A stretch of 14,623 nucleotides of DNA from Candidatus Pacearchaeota archaeon RBG_13_36_9 (GCA_001786395.1 MFWN01000041.1:1-14623), one strand, 5' to 3'; positions 5,941-11,836 are shown, numbered from the stretch's first letter. Program-made: numbers and translations. The notes: generated from the sequence alone by a model not told the origin.

Positions 5941-6467
5941 AAGAGATAAGAGAGTGTTTTGAGTCTGCAAGAAAAGATGAGGCAAAAGGGAAAAAACATA
6001 AAGGGCTGCTTATTGTTGAGCCTTCACAAAAGAAAGCAGAGGGGTATTTGGACAAGGCAAGAGACAGCTTAAGGTTCTGTGAAATATACAAAAATGCGGG
6101 AGCAGACTATAAAATTCCAGAAGAGTGGTATTATTCATTGTATTACTGCGCTTTGGCTATCTTATGCAAATTTGGAATTGAAACAAGAAGCCAGAGATGC
6201 ACAGCTTTGTTTGTAAAATATGCCAAAGAAAAAGAGCTGATAGAATATGATGATGAATTTATCAAAAAAATCATGGTTTACAAGGAAAAAGAAAATAAAT
6301 CTGCAGTTGATGAAAGAGAAGAAGCAAGATATGGCCCAAGCATAAAGATAAAAGAAGTTGAAAAACAATACGCGGAAATGATGGATTTATGTAAAAGAGC
6401 AATATCTCAGGCACAGGATATTGTCCTCTTAGAAAAAAAATTTGAAGTCCCTAAAGAATTGCTTTAA
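5937..6467 (+). CDS. HEPN-domain protein, pair 2 (toxin candidate)
   Basis: The 176-aa protein is a paralogue of the HEPN protein at 3261. Shared landmarks are HKGLL near 21-25, YYSLYYCALAILCKFGIE (65-82), R84-S-Q-R-C88 in place of the usual R-x4-6-H, and REEARYG (127-133). Like its paralogue it lacks a histidine at the expected catalytic place, so either the family uses other residues or both are inactive as RNases. It is translationally coupled to the MNT gene through ATGA. A TM-module leader begins 41 bp after its stop. Confidence 0.8.
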   Translation: MKEIRECFESARKDEAKGKKHKGLLIVEPSQKKAEGYLDKARDSLRFCEIYKNAGADYKIPEEWYYSLYYCALAILCKFGIETRSQRCTALFVKYAKEKELIEYDDEFIKKIMVYKEKENKSAVDEREEARYGPSIKIKEVEKQYAEMMDLCKRAISQAQDIVLLEKKFEVPKELL

Positions 6468-6507
6468 TTTATAACAGGAAATTCATATCTTTCTGCAATA
6501 ACCCATA

Positions 6508-6568
6508 GTTTTAAGCTTTCAGCACTAAAACATCACACCTATTCTGGAATACAGAAATATTTTAATAT
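6508..6568 (+). repeat. Leader block A of TM4
   Basis: This copy of the block at 3813-3872 has GTTTTA/TAAAAC arms (6508-6513 and 6526-6531), then TTCTGGAATACAGAAATAT and TTTTAATAT. It lies in the 404-bp gap between HEPN 2 and TM4, which is filled with repeat blocks A, B and C and a G-rich tract. Confidence 0.55.
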
Positions 6569-6610
6569 CTTCAGACAGGAGTAATATGGGGGGTTGTTTT
6601 CTTATAGCAA

Positions 6611-6676
6611 GAAAACAACATCTTAAAGTTTGGAAAAGCGATAAAGTTTTTAAGATAGAGTTCAACATATAAAGGC
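6611..6676 (+). repeat. Leader block B (also at 11771)
   Basis: This 66-bp block aligns without gaps to 11771-11836. Both contain AAAACAACA near the start and end with ATAGAGTTCAACATATAAAG. The ending resembles a second promoter (AACATATAAAGG) and leads directly into a G-rich tract. Confidence 0.55.
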
Positions 6677-6750
6677 GAGGGGTATAGGCTGGGGAAACAG
6701 CAGGGGGGCAACAGGGTTGGGTGAGCAAGGAGGGAGGGGGGAAACAATAG
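6677..6750 (+). repeat. G-rich leader tract of TM4
   Basis: Repeated runs of three to six G (about eight runs) lie on the + strand between blocks B and C. Apparent minus-strand ORFs here are proline/cysteine-rich artefacts of C-runs. Confidence 0.55.
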
Positions 6751-6752
6751 GG

Positions 6753-6871
6753 CATGAAAACGCCTCATCTTCGATTATCTCACAACACGATTAATGCTTC
6801 GCTGAACCCTCGGAGGCAAATGGGGGGGCATATTCAAAAGTTTATATTCAAATATTCAAACATAGATTCAA
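6753..6871 (+). repeat. Leader block C (also at 11893)
   Basis: Shared landmarks with 11893-12007 are GCATGAAAAC, CACAACACG, TGCTTCGCTGAACCCT and ATTCAAATG at the TM start. The middle is moderately GC-rich, with possible GCCTC/GAGGC pairing here and AACCCT/AGGGTT pairing in the other copy. The function is unknown. Confidence 0.5.
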
Positions 6872-7119
6872 ATGAAACACGCACTAAAAAACCTCGATTA
6901 TGAAAGAATATTTTATTATCTCGCAGCCCCTCTTTCTTAATCTTAGTAATCTTCATAATCTTATGGCTTACAGGCTTCCTGCCTGTCTTTTTCAAAGCTT
7001 ATTTCACATACATCTTTTTCGCCATCATAGCAGTAATAACAACCTATTTCACACTCGCAATAAAGAAGATTCCAGAGCAAGACAAAGATAAAAGCACGAT
7101 TGTATATCCTTGGGCTTAA
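6872..7119 (+). pseudogene. TM4: frameshifted copy of the small membrane protein
   Basis: The frame starts MKHALKNLDYERIFYYLA, then a one-base deletion in the codons corresponding to GGC CTT TCT gives APLS and a stop. The next frame continues PSFLILVIFIILWLTG, FLPVFFKAYFTYIFF and AVITTYFTLAIKKIPEQ, ending VYPWA. The signature KDNF is changed to KAYF. A single-base change would restore it, so decay is recent or the deletion is a sequencing error. The stop overlaps the convergent end of ATPase 1 at 7116-7119. Confidence 0.7.
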
Positions 7120-8522
7120 TTAATAAGTTTCTCTAAGTCATTTAGGTCAAAACAGTAAACTTTTTTGCCTTCAAATTCATTAATCTTGTTCTTGAAGGAT
7201 TTTGCAAAAATGGCAAAGGACTCTTTTCTATTTTCATTTTTCCATTTAACATACTCAGATTTTTCAATTAGTTCTTTAGTAAGCTTTTCTGCATCAGCTT
7301 TTTCTTCCCATTTGCATTCGCAGAACAGGATATCTTTTGTTTTTTCGTTTAAGGCAACAATATCTATTTCATAAGTATTTTTCCCTTTTTCGCCCTCAAA
7401 TTTCCCCCACTGATTTCCGATTTTTTCATAGGGAGAAGGCAAGAGCCTTGGGAGCATCTCTATGCAGACTCTTTCAAATTTTCTTCCAACATGGGCATTT
7501 ATGCTCTCTTTGATTTTTTTAATTAAAGAGGTTTCTCTTCTTTTATATAAAGAAATGTCCTTATAAAAGAATTTAAACCAAAAATCCATCAATGGATGGT
7601 CTATAAACATGAGAGTTTTCTTCCCAACAGCCTGTTCTTTTACGCCTATTATGTTAAAATAATTTACCAGCTCATCCATTTGCCTTGAGAAAGCAGTTTC
7701 TTTTTTTCCAAGGCAGGAAGCAACTTCACTGACTCTTGTGTTGCCGCTTGATACAGCGCCAAGGATGTCGTAATAAACCCCTTTTCTCTTGCCAAATTCC
7801 ATGGAAAGTAGGGTATTAACTTCATCCTCAAAGAGCGCATTTGCTTCAAAGAAAAATCTTTCAAATATTTCCTGGGGGTTTTTTCCGTTTAATCTTTCAT
7901 CTTCTATGGAAACGTAGTATTTTGGGAATCCCCCAAATATAGAATAAAGAGTTATTATGTCCCCCATGCCTTTTATCCCTAATTTCCTGCATATCTTAAC
8001 AGCTTCGTGAAATGGAAGAGGCTCAAGCCCCATTTTTCTCTTTAACCTGCCGTACAAGGGCTCTTTTTTCTTAAAAAATATCTTTTTAATCATCCCAATT
8101 ATTGAGCCTGAAAAAATAAGCAGAAGGTTTTTTTTGTTCTCATGCAAATCAAGATTCTTCTGCAAAATTCCAAAAACTGCCTTATCTACCTCGTTAAAAT
8201 TCTGAAATTCATCAAATACAGCCACTCCATTAAACCTTGTGAACAACACATTAAAAAAGTCATCCCAGGTCTTGAGAGACTCTAACTCTGTAAGCAGGCT
8301 CCTGCTTTTTAAAGCACTTTCGTACTCTCTCAAAAGGCTTTCTGTTGTCTTGTCTTTATTTACAAAAAAGTAAAGGTCATTTTTCCTTAAGGATTCTAAT
8401 ATCAGCCTGGTTTTACCAACTCTTCTTGGGCCAAAAATGCAGAGGCTGAACAGCTTGCTTTCTGAAAGAGACTTGCTTTCTTCAATAAACTTGGTTTCTT
8501 CTTTCCGGTTTACAAATTCCAT
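7116..8522 (-). CDS. Archaeal AAA ATPase with nuclease-like C-terminus (ATPase 1)
   Basis: The P-loop ATPase has Walker A FGPRRVGKTR, Walker B VAVFDEFQ and a sensor-like LIFSGS. A helical and winged-HTH middle follows, with GGFPKYY and a YYDILGAVSSG..SEVAS segment. The C-terminal domain shows E..D and ECK (YEIDIV...ILFCECKW), the PD-(D/E)xK pattern of the DUF234 tail in archaeal ATPases. This group is widespread in archaea and has no firmly established role. The ATG at 8522 (MEFVNRKEE, 468 aa) is preferred over a GTG at 8534: it matches the family N-terminus and leaves the operator and TATA in order upstream. It stands alone between TM4 and TM5. Confidence 0.85.
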   Translation of the reverse strand: MEFVNRKEETKFIEESKSLSESKLFSLCIFGPRRVGKTRLILESLRKNDLYFFVNKDKTTESLLREYESALKSRSLLTELESLKTWDDFFNVLFTRFNGVAVFDEFQNFNEVDKAVFGILQKNLDLHENKKNLLLIFSGSIIGMIKKIFFKKKEPLYGRLKRKMGLEPLPFHEAVKICRKLGIKGMGDIITLYSIFGGFPKYYVSIEDERLNGKNPQEIFERFFFEANALFEDEVNTLLSMEFGKRKGVYYDILGAVSSGNTRVSEVASCLGKKETAFSRQMDELVNYFNIIGVKEQAVGKKTLMFIDHPLMDFWFKFFYKDISLYKRRETSLIKKIKESINAHVGRKFERVCIEMLPRLLPSPYEKIGNQWGKFEGEKGKNTYEIDIVALNEKTKDILFCECKWEEKADAEKLTKELIEKSEYVKWKNENRKESFAIFAKSFKNKINEFEGKKVYCFDLNDLEKLIN

Positions 8523-8526
8523 TTTA

Positions 8527-8568
8527 TTATTCACCTAATGAATTATTCAGTAAATGAATATATTTAAA
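8527..8568 (-). promoter_or_regulatory. Promoter and tandem operator of ATPase 1
   Basis: On the minus strand TTTAAATA (8568-8561) is followed by two tandem 16-bp units (8543-8558 and 8527-8542). Each contains ATTCA-N5-TGAAT. The palindromes cover the expected transcript start, which suggests cooperative repressor binding. Confidence 0.5.
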
Positions 8569-8642
8569 CCTTTCTATATGCTATATGCCAGAAGCGTAGA
8601 ACTTTGAGCATATATTCTTAGCATAAATACTTTGATAGTATT

Positions 8643-8700
8643 ATTCTTGAATACGCAAATATTTTAATATATGAGGGAGGATGTAGGGGTAGGGGAGATA
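8643..8700 (+). repeat. Shortened TM leader (block A end plus G-rich tract) of TM5
   Basis: ATTCTTGAATACGCAAATAT and TTTTAATATATG match the promoter half of block A; the hairpin half is missing or decayed. A G-rich tract with about four G-runs follows (8674-8696). Confidence 0.45.
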
Positions 8701-8712
8701 TAAAAGAAGAAA

Positions 8713-8811
8713 ATGAGCTCCAAAAACCCATTTAAGAACCTCAACCTAGACTTCGAGCGCATCTTTTATACGAAAACTTATTTAAATAATAAATTCCCAA
8801 GTGAAGTATGA
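8713..8811 (+). pseudogene. TM5: N-terminal stub of the small membrane protein
   Basis: The frame reads MSSKNPFKNLNLDFERIFY, the family N-terminus, and then leaves homology (TKTYLNNKFPSEV) before any membrane helix. The change point at about 8770 is where the next gene's BRE/TATA begins (CGAAAACTTATTTAAATA). The stub's stop overlaps the next ATG as ATGA (8808-8811), which could couple translation or be chance. It looks like a cassette junction within a TM gene. Confidence 0.6.
8771..8788 (+). promoter_or_regulatory. BRE/TATA promoter of the gene at 8808
   Basis: CGAAAACTTATTTAAATA is a strong BRE plus TATA ending 19 nt before the ATG, for a leaderless message. Similar CGAAAACTATTTAA precedes the RelB gene right after the TM7 stub. 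Confidence 0.55.
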
Positions 8812-9293
8812 AATTTGAGATTGATGTTTCAGGAGAGGATATTTTTGATAGAGACTACACGATTGTTGTTGCTGATGAGAATAATTTAGTAAAGGGATTT
8901 AAGTTTACAAGGCAATTGGTTCAAACATTAAGGGCAAGGCAGGGGGAAGGAAGGTACAGATACCCACTTTCAAGGCATGGAAAGTCTATGTTTAGAGTAA
9001 GATTGTACTGCATAATTGTTTATTATCTTTTTAAGAGTTTAAAAATAGAGGGCAAAGAAAGGAGTTTAGAAATATGCAGGGATTTTCAGGGCCATGAAAA
9101 GGACATAACCTCTAACTTAAAGTATTTTTTAGAAAAGCTGTTAGGGTTAAAAGTTGAGATTAAATATGTGAAACTTCCAAAAGAATCAAATGCAGACAAA
9201 TATGCTTTTTTAATGAGAAACGATGTTAAAAACAAGATTGAGGGATATGTTAAAATAAGCCTGGAGGATATTGAAAAATTTTTAAAAAAATAA
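8808..9293 (+). CDS. Small RNase H-like-fold candidate protein (intact copy)
   Basis: This 161-aa protein has no family that I can name. Visible features are FEIDVSGED at the start, a strand-like YTIVVADENN..KGFKF, a basic stretch with many Arg (about 40-66), CIIVYYLFKSL, SLEICRDFQG and VKLPKESNADKYAFLMRND. Acidic residues after predicted strands (IDVS, ICRD, NADK) in this order suggest an RNase H-like fold similar in outline to DUF3800 proteins; this is inference. The frameshifted gene at 139 is its paralogue. A candidate structured RNA (E2) starts convergently at its stop codon, as E1 does after the paralogue. Possible roles are an RNA-binding or RNA-processing enzyme acting with that RNA. 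Confidence 0.7.
   Translation: MKFEIDVSGEDIFDRDYTIVVADENNLVKGFKFTRQLVQTLRARQGEGRYRYPLSRHGKSMFRVRLYCIIVYYLFKSLKIEGKERSLEICRDFQGHEKDITSNLKYFLEKLLGLKVEIKYVKLPKESNADKYAFLMRNDVKNKIEGYVKISLEDIEKFLKK
9284..9290 (-). terminator. U-run after candidate RNA E2
   Basis: On the minus strand TTTTTTT follows two bases after the E2 closing stem, a typical archaeal oligo-T stop. It lies antisense to the last codons of the gene at 8808. Confidence 0.4.
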
Positions 9294-9378
9294 GTGTATC
9301 CGTGGATCCTTTGCAGGAACGTAATGTAAGTACGCCCTCAGGGATAAAACCTGCGAACTCCTTACCTTGGATACACTT
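9292..9378 (-). ncRNA. Candidate structured small RNA E2
   Basis: The 87-nt element has perfectly complementary ends (AAGTGTATCC at 9292-9301 and GGATACACTT at 9369-9378, 10 bp). Inside on the minus strand are GCAGG/CCTGC enclosing CCC-TGA-GGG and a CGTA/TACG hairpin with a 7-nt loop: a branched fold. G+C is about 46%, above the surroundings. The minus-strand TATA at 9398-9405 is centred 23 nt before the 5' end, and a T7 run follows the 3' end. It shares promoter, spacing and convergent position with E1, but little primary sequence. It is not a recognisable tRNA, box C/D or SRP RNA. Confidence 0.55.
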
Positions 9379-9395
9379 TATATAGAGGAGTCAGG

Positions 9396-9415
9396 CCTAT
9401 TTATATTTTTCGGTT
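9396..9415 (-). promoter_or_regulatory. Minus-strand BRE/TATA promoter of E2
   Basis: These 20 bp are identical to 779-798. On the minus strand they read BRE (CCGAAAAA) then TATAAATA, pointing away from TM6 and into the structured element. Confidence 0.6.
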
Positions 9416-9450
9416 GCCCAAAAAACAAAACCATCAAATACATATTCAAA

Positions 9451-9651
9451 ATGAAAAACAAACTCGATTTCGAACGCATCTTTTATTACCTCGCAGGCCT
9501 TTCTTTCTTAATTCTCATTGTCTTCATAATCCTCTGGACAACAGGCTTCCTGCCAACCTTTTTCAAAGACAATTTCATGTACATCTTTTTTATTATTATA
9601 GCAGTAATAACCTCATACTTCACATTAACAATAAAACATAAAAGTGCTTAA
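9451..9651 (+). CDS. TM6: intact short copy of the small membrane protein
   Basis: The 66-aa protein reads MKNKLDFERIFYYLAG at the start, a first helix LSFLILIVFIILW, the signature TTGFLPTFFKDNFMY and a second helix FFIIIAVITSYFTL, ending TIKHKSA. It is nearly identical to TM3 over the first 50 residues but lacks the third helix, so C-termini differ among copies. It has no G-rich leader. The downstream neighbour ATPase 2 converges on it, with 16 bp between stops. Confidence 0.65.
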   Translation: MKNKLDFERIFYYLAGLSFLILIVFIILWTTGFLPTFFKDNFMYIFFIIIAVITSYFTLTIKHKSA

Positions 9652-9667
9652 ATTCTTGTTCCCCCGC

Positions 9668-10834
9668 TTATTCTAAAAACTTACTCATCTCCAAGACATC
9701 TGTGAAGATGACTTCGCAATTTCCCTGGGTTACTTTTTTGTTTTCTCCTTTATAACTTATAATAAGCGCTTTCTTCGGCTTATAAGATTCTATAAATGCT
9801 GCCAGGTTCCTTTCCAGTCTGTCTGGAGCAGTTAACTTAACTTCTATCGGGATTACCTCTTTGTCTTTTTCTATTATAAAATCCACTTCCACGCCTGTCT
9901 TTGTCCTCCAGTATTTTGGAGAGAATCCGAGCTTAACGAGCTCGCAGAAAACATAGTTCTCAAAAAGCTTTCCTTCAGGTTCCTGGCCGAAGTTCTTAGA
10001 GATAATGTTCCTTAATCCGGTATCGATAAAATAAACCCTCGGCTGTTTTGTAATCTCCTTTGTTTTATTATTAAAAAACGGCTGGACTCTTGCAATTAAG
10101 TAGCTTTTTTCCATGGCATTCAGATATTTTTTTAAAGTCTGAAATGAAATTTTAATATCTCTGGAAATGCTGTCATAAGAGATTATTCCGCTTATATTAA
10201 GAGACAGATATCTTGTAAATTCTTCCAGGGATCTCAAATCTGCAATTGAGAAGGTTCTTGCTATATCTTTTAGTATCATTGTCTCGTATAAATCTTTTAG
10301 GATGGACTTTTTCAGCTCAAAATCTTCTGTAGTAACTACCTTAGGGTATCCCCCATAGGTCATATGCTCCCAGATATTCCTCTCAAGCACCTTGCCAGTG
10401 AAAGCTTTCTGATTTTTTGCATCCAGGAACTCCTTTATTGAAAATGGATAGAGCCTGATTATAGAAACTCTCCCAACAAGAAAAGACAGGACTTCTTTGC
10501 TCAGAAGTATTTCTGAAGAAGAAGTTATCCATAATTTCCTGCCAGTGTCTGCAAGGTATTTTATTTTTCTGCCAGCATCCTTGCAGTAATGCACCTCATC
10601 TAATACAGAAGTTTGGTAACCTTCAATATACTGCTTCTCAAATTTTTTTATATCCTGCTCAAATAAGTCCCTGATATCCGGGTCATCAAACAACAAGTAA
10701 GATGCTTTTAGTTTTTTCAGCTGTTCTTTCAAAAAAGTTGTTTTTCCGCTCTGCCTCGCCCCGACTATAGCCAGGACTGGATAAATCTTGTTTAATTTTT
10801 CAAACTTGCCCCTGACATCTCTCTCTATATACAT
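9668..10834 (-). CDS. AAA_14/DUF4143 ATPase (ATPase 2)
   Basis: The 388-aa protein has Walker A VGARQSGKTT (24-33), Walker B SVLDEVH (D79-E80) and a TSSSE sensor segment near 104-108. The C-terminal DUF4143 domain carries GVEVDFI (E316, D318) and IPIEVKL (E331, K333), the PD-(D/E)xK-like pattern of this family. These ATPases are frequent in archaea and bacteria and lack a well-established role. It differs from ATPase 1 in subfamily, so the window has one of each. Its promoter carries two perfect palindromic repeats at 10867-10920. It stands alone between TM6 and TM7. Confidence 0.85.
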   Translation of the reverse strand: MYIERDVRGKFEKLNKIYPVLAIVGARQSGKTTFLKEQLKKLKASYLLFDDPDIRDLFEQDIKKFEKQYIEGYQTSVLDEVHYCKDAGRKIKYLADTGRKLWITSSSEILLSKEVLSFLVGRVSIIRLYPFSIKEFLDAKNQKAFTGKVLERNIWEHMTYGGYPKVVTTEDFELKKSILKDLYETMILKDIARTFSIADLRSLEEFTRYLSLNISGIISYDSISRDIKISFQTLKKYLNAMEKSYLIARVQPFFNNKTKEITKQPRVYFIDTGLRNIISKNFGQEPEGKLFENYVFCELVKLGFSPKYWRTKTGVEVDFIIEKDKEVIPIEVKLTAPDRLERNLAAFIESYKPKKALIISYKGENKKVTQGNCEVIFTDVLEMSKFLE

Positions 10835-10866
10835 AGATAATCCAGTAATCTGCCCTTTTTAAACTT

Positions 10867-10920
10867 TACTAAAGTTAAACTGTAGTTCAATTATAGTTAT
10901 ACTAAAGTTAAACTGTAGTT
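10867..10920 (-). promoter_or_regulatory. Two 21-bp direct repeats upstream of ATPase 2
   Basis: Identical 21-bp units lie at 10867-10887 and 10900-10920, a 33-bp period (about three helical turns). The core ACTAAAGTTAAACTGTAGT is a 19-bp near-perfect palindrome (one mismatched pair). They sit 33-86 bp before the ATPase 2 start, as an operator would. Confidence 0.55.
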
Positions 10921-10955
10921 AAAGATTAGTATTTAAGCCTTCTCTATATCTGCCT

Positions 10956-11015
10956 GTTTTAAGCCTTTGGCTCTAAAACTGAACGCCTATGTTGGAATAT
11001 AGAAATATTTTAATA
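10956..11015 (+). repeat. Leader block A of TM7
   Basis: The GTTTTA...TAAAAC arms (10956-10961 and 10974-10979) enclose AGCC-TTT-GGCT, a longer stem than in the other copies, followed by GGAATATAGAAATATTTTAA. Loop bases differ from 3813 and 6508 while pairing is kept, which suggests the hairpin matters. Confidence 0.55.
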
Positions 11016-11021
11016 GCAGGC

Positions 11022-11127
11022 AGGGGTTCAAAGTTGGTGGTTGGGGTGAGGGGGTGGTTGGTGGTGGTTGGGGTGAGGAGGTGGTTGGTGGTGGTTGGTA
11101 GGGGGAGAGGGGAAGGAGAAAAGGGGC
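11022..11127 (+). repeat. G-rich leader tract of TM7 with 27-bp tandem repeat
   Basis: The tract is G/T-rich. Units at 11036-11062 and 11063-11089 (one mismatch) and a partial third at 11090-11099 repeat GGTGGTTGGGG-TGAG-type sequence. Further G-runs follow to 11127. It has clear quadruplex potential and is likely to vary in length by slippage. Confidence 0.65.
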
Positions 11128-11138
11128 CTTAAAAAAGC

Positions 11139-11222
11139 ATGAAACAAGCACTAAAAAACCTGGATTATAAGAGCATCTTTTACTATTTGTCAGGAATCCA
11201 CCGAAAACTATTTAAGGCATAG
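11139..11222 (+). pseudogene. TM7: N-terminal stub of the small membrane protein
   Basis: The frame reads MKQALKNLDYKSIFYYLSG and then IHRKLFKA and a stop. Homology ends at about 11195, directly before the BRE/TATA of the RelB gene (CCGAAAACTATTTAA). It is the second clear case, with TM5, of a TM gene cut off where a cassette promoter starts. Confidence 0.6.
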
Positions 11223-11226
11223 CCTT
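11201..11226 (+). promoter_or_regulatory. Promoter and inverted repeat of the RelB gene
   Basis: CCGAAAACTATTTAA is BRE plus TATA. AAGGC-ATA-GCCTT (11214-11226) is a 5-bp inverted repeat between TATA and ATG (11238), a possible autoregulatory operator. Confidence 0.45.
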
Positions 11227-11237
11227 CTATTAATAAT

Positions 11238-11375
11238 ATGGAAGAAACAATTTGCATACCAAAGTCAGAATACGATAAACTAAGAATGCAGGCCGACATA
11301 GATGTAGATCTATTAAAACAATTAGCTGAAAGCTTAAAAGATGTGAAAGAAGGAAGAGTAAGAAGAGTAAAGTAA
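11238..11375 (+). CDS. RelB-like antitoxin
   Basis: The 45-aa product begins MEETICIPKSEYDKL, continues with a helix DIDVDLLKQLAESLKDV and ends in the basic GRVRRVK. This is the typical plan of archaeal RelB antitoxins: N-terminal strand IxIPKxEY and a toxin-wrapping helix. The TATA at 11209 gives a leaderless start. It converges with the RelE-like gene, whose stop codon begins one base after this stop; TA partners are normally in one operon. Confidence 0.7.
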   Translation: MEETICIPKSEYDKLRMQADIDVDLLKQLAESLKDVKEGRVRRVK

Positions 11376-11376
11376 C

Positions 11377-11703
11377 CTAAGATTTATCTTTTTTAGCAAT
11401 TTTTTCTATTTCTTCCCTGAAAAAATCCATGAAAAGCTTTATCGTGTTTATCACTTTCTGCTGGTCTTTTTTGCCGCTGATTGCAACCATATATATTGCT
11501 TTCAAATCATGATAAACCAGGTAATAAATCCTGTAGTTCTCAAATCTAGTTTCCCTGAAAGAAGGAGTTCCCAAAGGAGAGCCATAATAAGGATTTTCAA
11601 CAAGTTTATCCTCAATTTTATCCACCCTTTCATTAAATTTCTTGTCAAACCTGGAGAGTTCCCGATCAAATCTCTCAGAATGATACACCTTAAACTTTTC
11701 CAT
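11377..11703 (-). CDS. RelE/ParE-family toxin
   Basis: The 108-aa protein matches the RelE/ParE fold: YHSERFDRELSRFDKKF helix, KIEDKLVENPYYGSPLG, RFENYRIYYLVYHDL strands and AIYMVAISGKKDQQKV, with a C-terminal helical tail. RelE toxins cleave ribosome-bound mRNA; ParE homologues inhibit gyrase. The conserved R-x-YRI-YY region favours RelE. The tail of about 25 residues after the fold is longer than usual. The antitoxin candidate is on the opposite strand, convergent, leaving each gene with its own promoter. Confidence 0.75.
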   Translation of the reverse strand: MEKFKVYHSERFDRELSRFDKKFNERVDKIEDKLVENPYYGSPLGTPSFRETRFENYRIYYLVYHDLKAIYMVAISGKKDQQKVINTIKLFMDFFREEIEKIAKKDKS

Positions 11704-11705
11704 GA

Positions 11706-11743
11706 CTATAAATAGATTGTAAAGTATAAAAATGTATTTATAG
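11706..11743 (-). promoter_or_regulatory. RelE promoter with 9-bp inverted repeat
   Basis: CTATAAATA (11706-11714) and TATTTATAG (11735-11743) are perfect complements. The distal arm, read on the minus strand, supplies a TATAAATA box at the right distance for a transcript start near 11715, just before the ATG at 11703. Confidence 0.4.
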
Positions 11744-11770
11744 GGATAATTAAATAAGATAGTAAATAGC

Positions 11771-11836
11771 CTTAAAACAACACTTTAAATTTGGAAAGTT
11801 GATAACTTTTTAATATAGAGTTCAACATATAAAGGC
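11771..11836 (+). repeat. Leader block B of TM8
   Basis: A gap-free match to 6611-6676, ending ATAGAGTTCAACATATAAAG. Block A is absent in this copy. The whole 304-bp gap before TM8 is made of block B, a G-rich tract and block C. Confidence 0.55.

Noticed and set aside
6525..6768. Minus-strand ORFs rich in Pro and Cys opposite the TM4 leader
   Set aside because: They read the C-rich complement of the G tract; similarity to the ORFs at 11785-12016 follows from the shared DNA blocks, and no start signal or sensible composition supports them.
6900..7091. 63-codon + strand ORF inside TM4
   Set aside because: It is a wrong-frame reading of the TM4 sequence; the family residues lie in the two frames joined by the frameshift.
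8522..8534. GTG start at 8534 for ATPase 1
   Set aside because: It falls inside the operator and the residues MNNK are not part of the family N-terminus; the ATG at 8522 fits better.
9292..9378. tRNA gene (closed ends, a 7-nt loop CTTACAT)
   Set aside because: The loop stem is only 4 bp, there is no D-arm, no T-loop consensus, and the closing stem is 10 bp; it does not fold as a cloverleaf.
11036..11099. CRISPR-like repeats
   Set aside because: Units are directly tandem with no spacers and are low-complexity G/T sequence; no cas gene is present.
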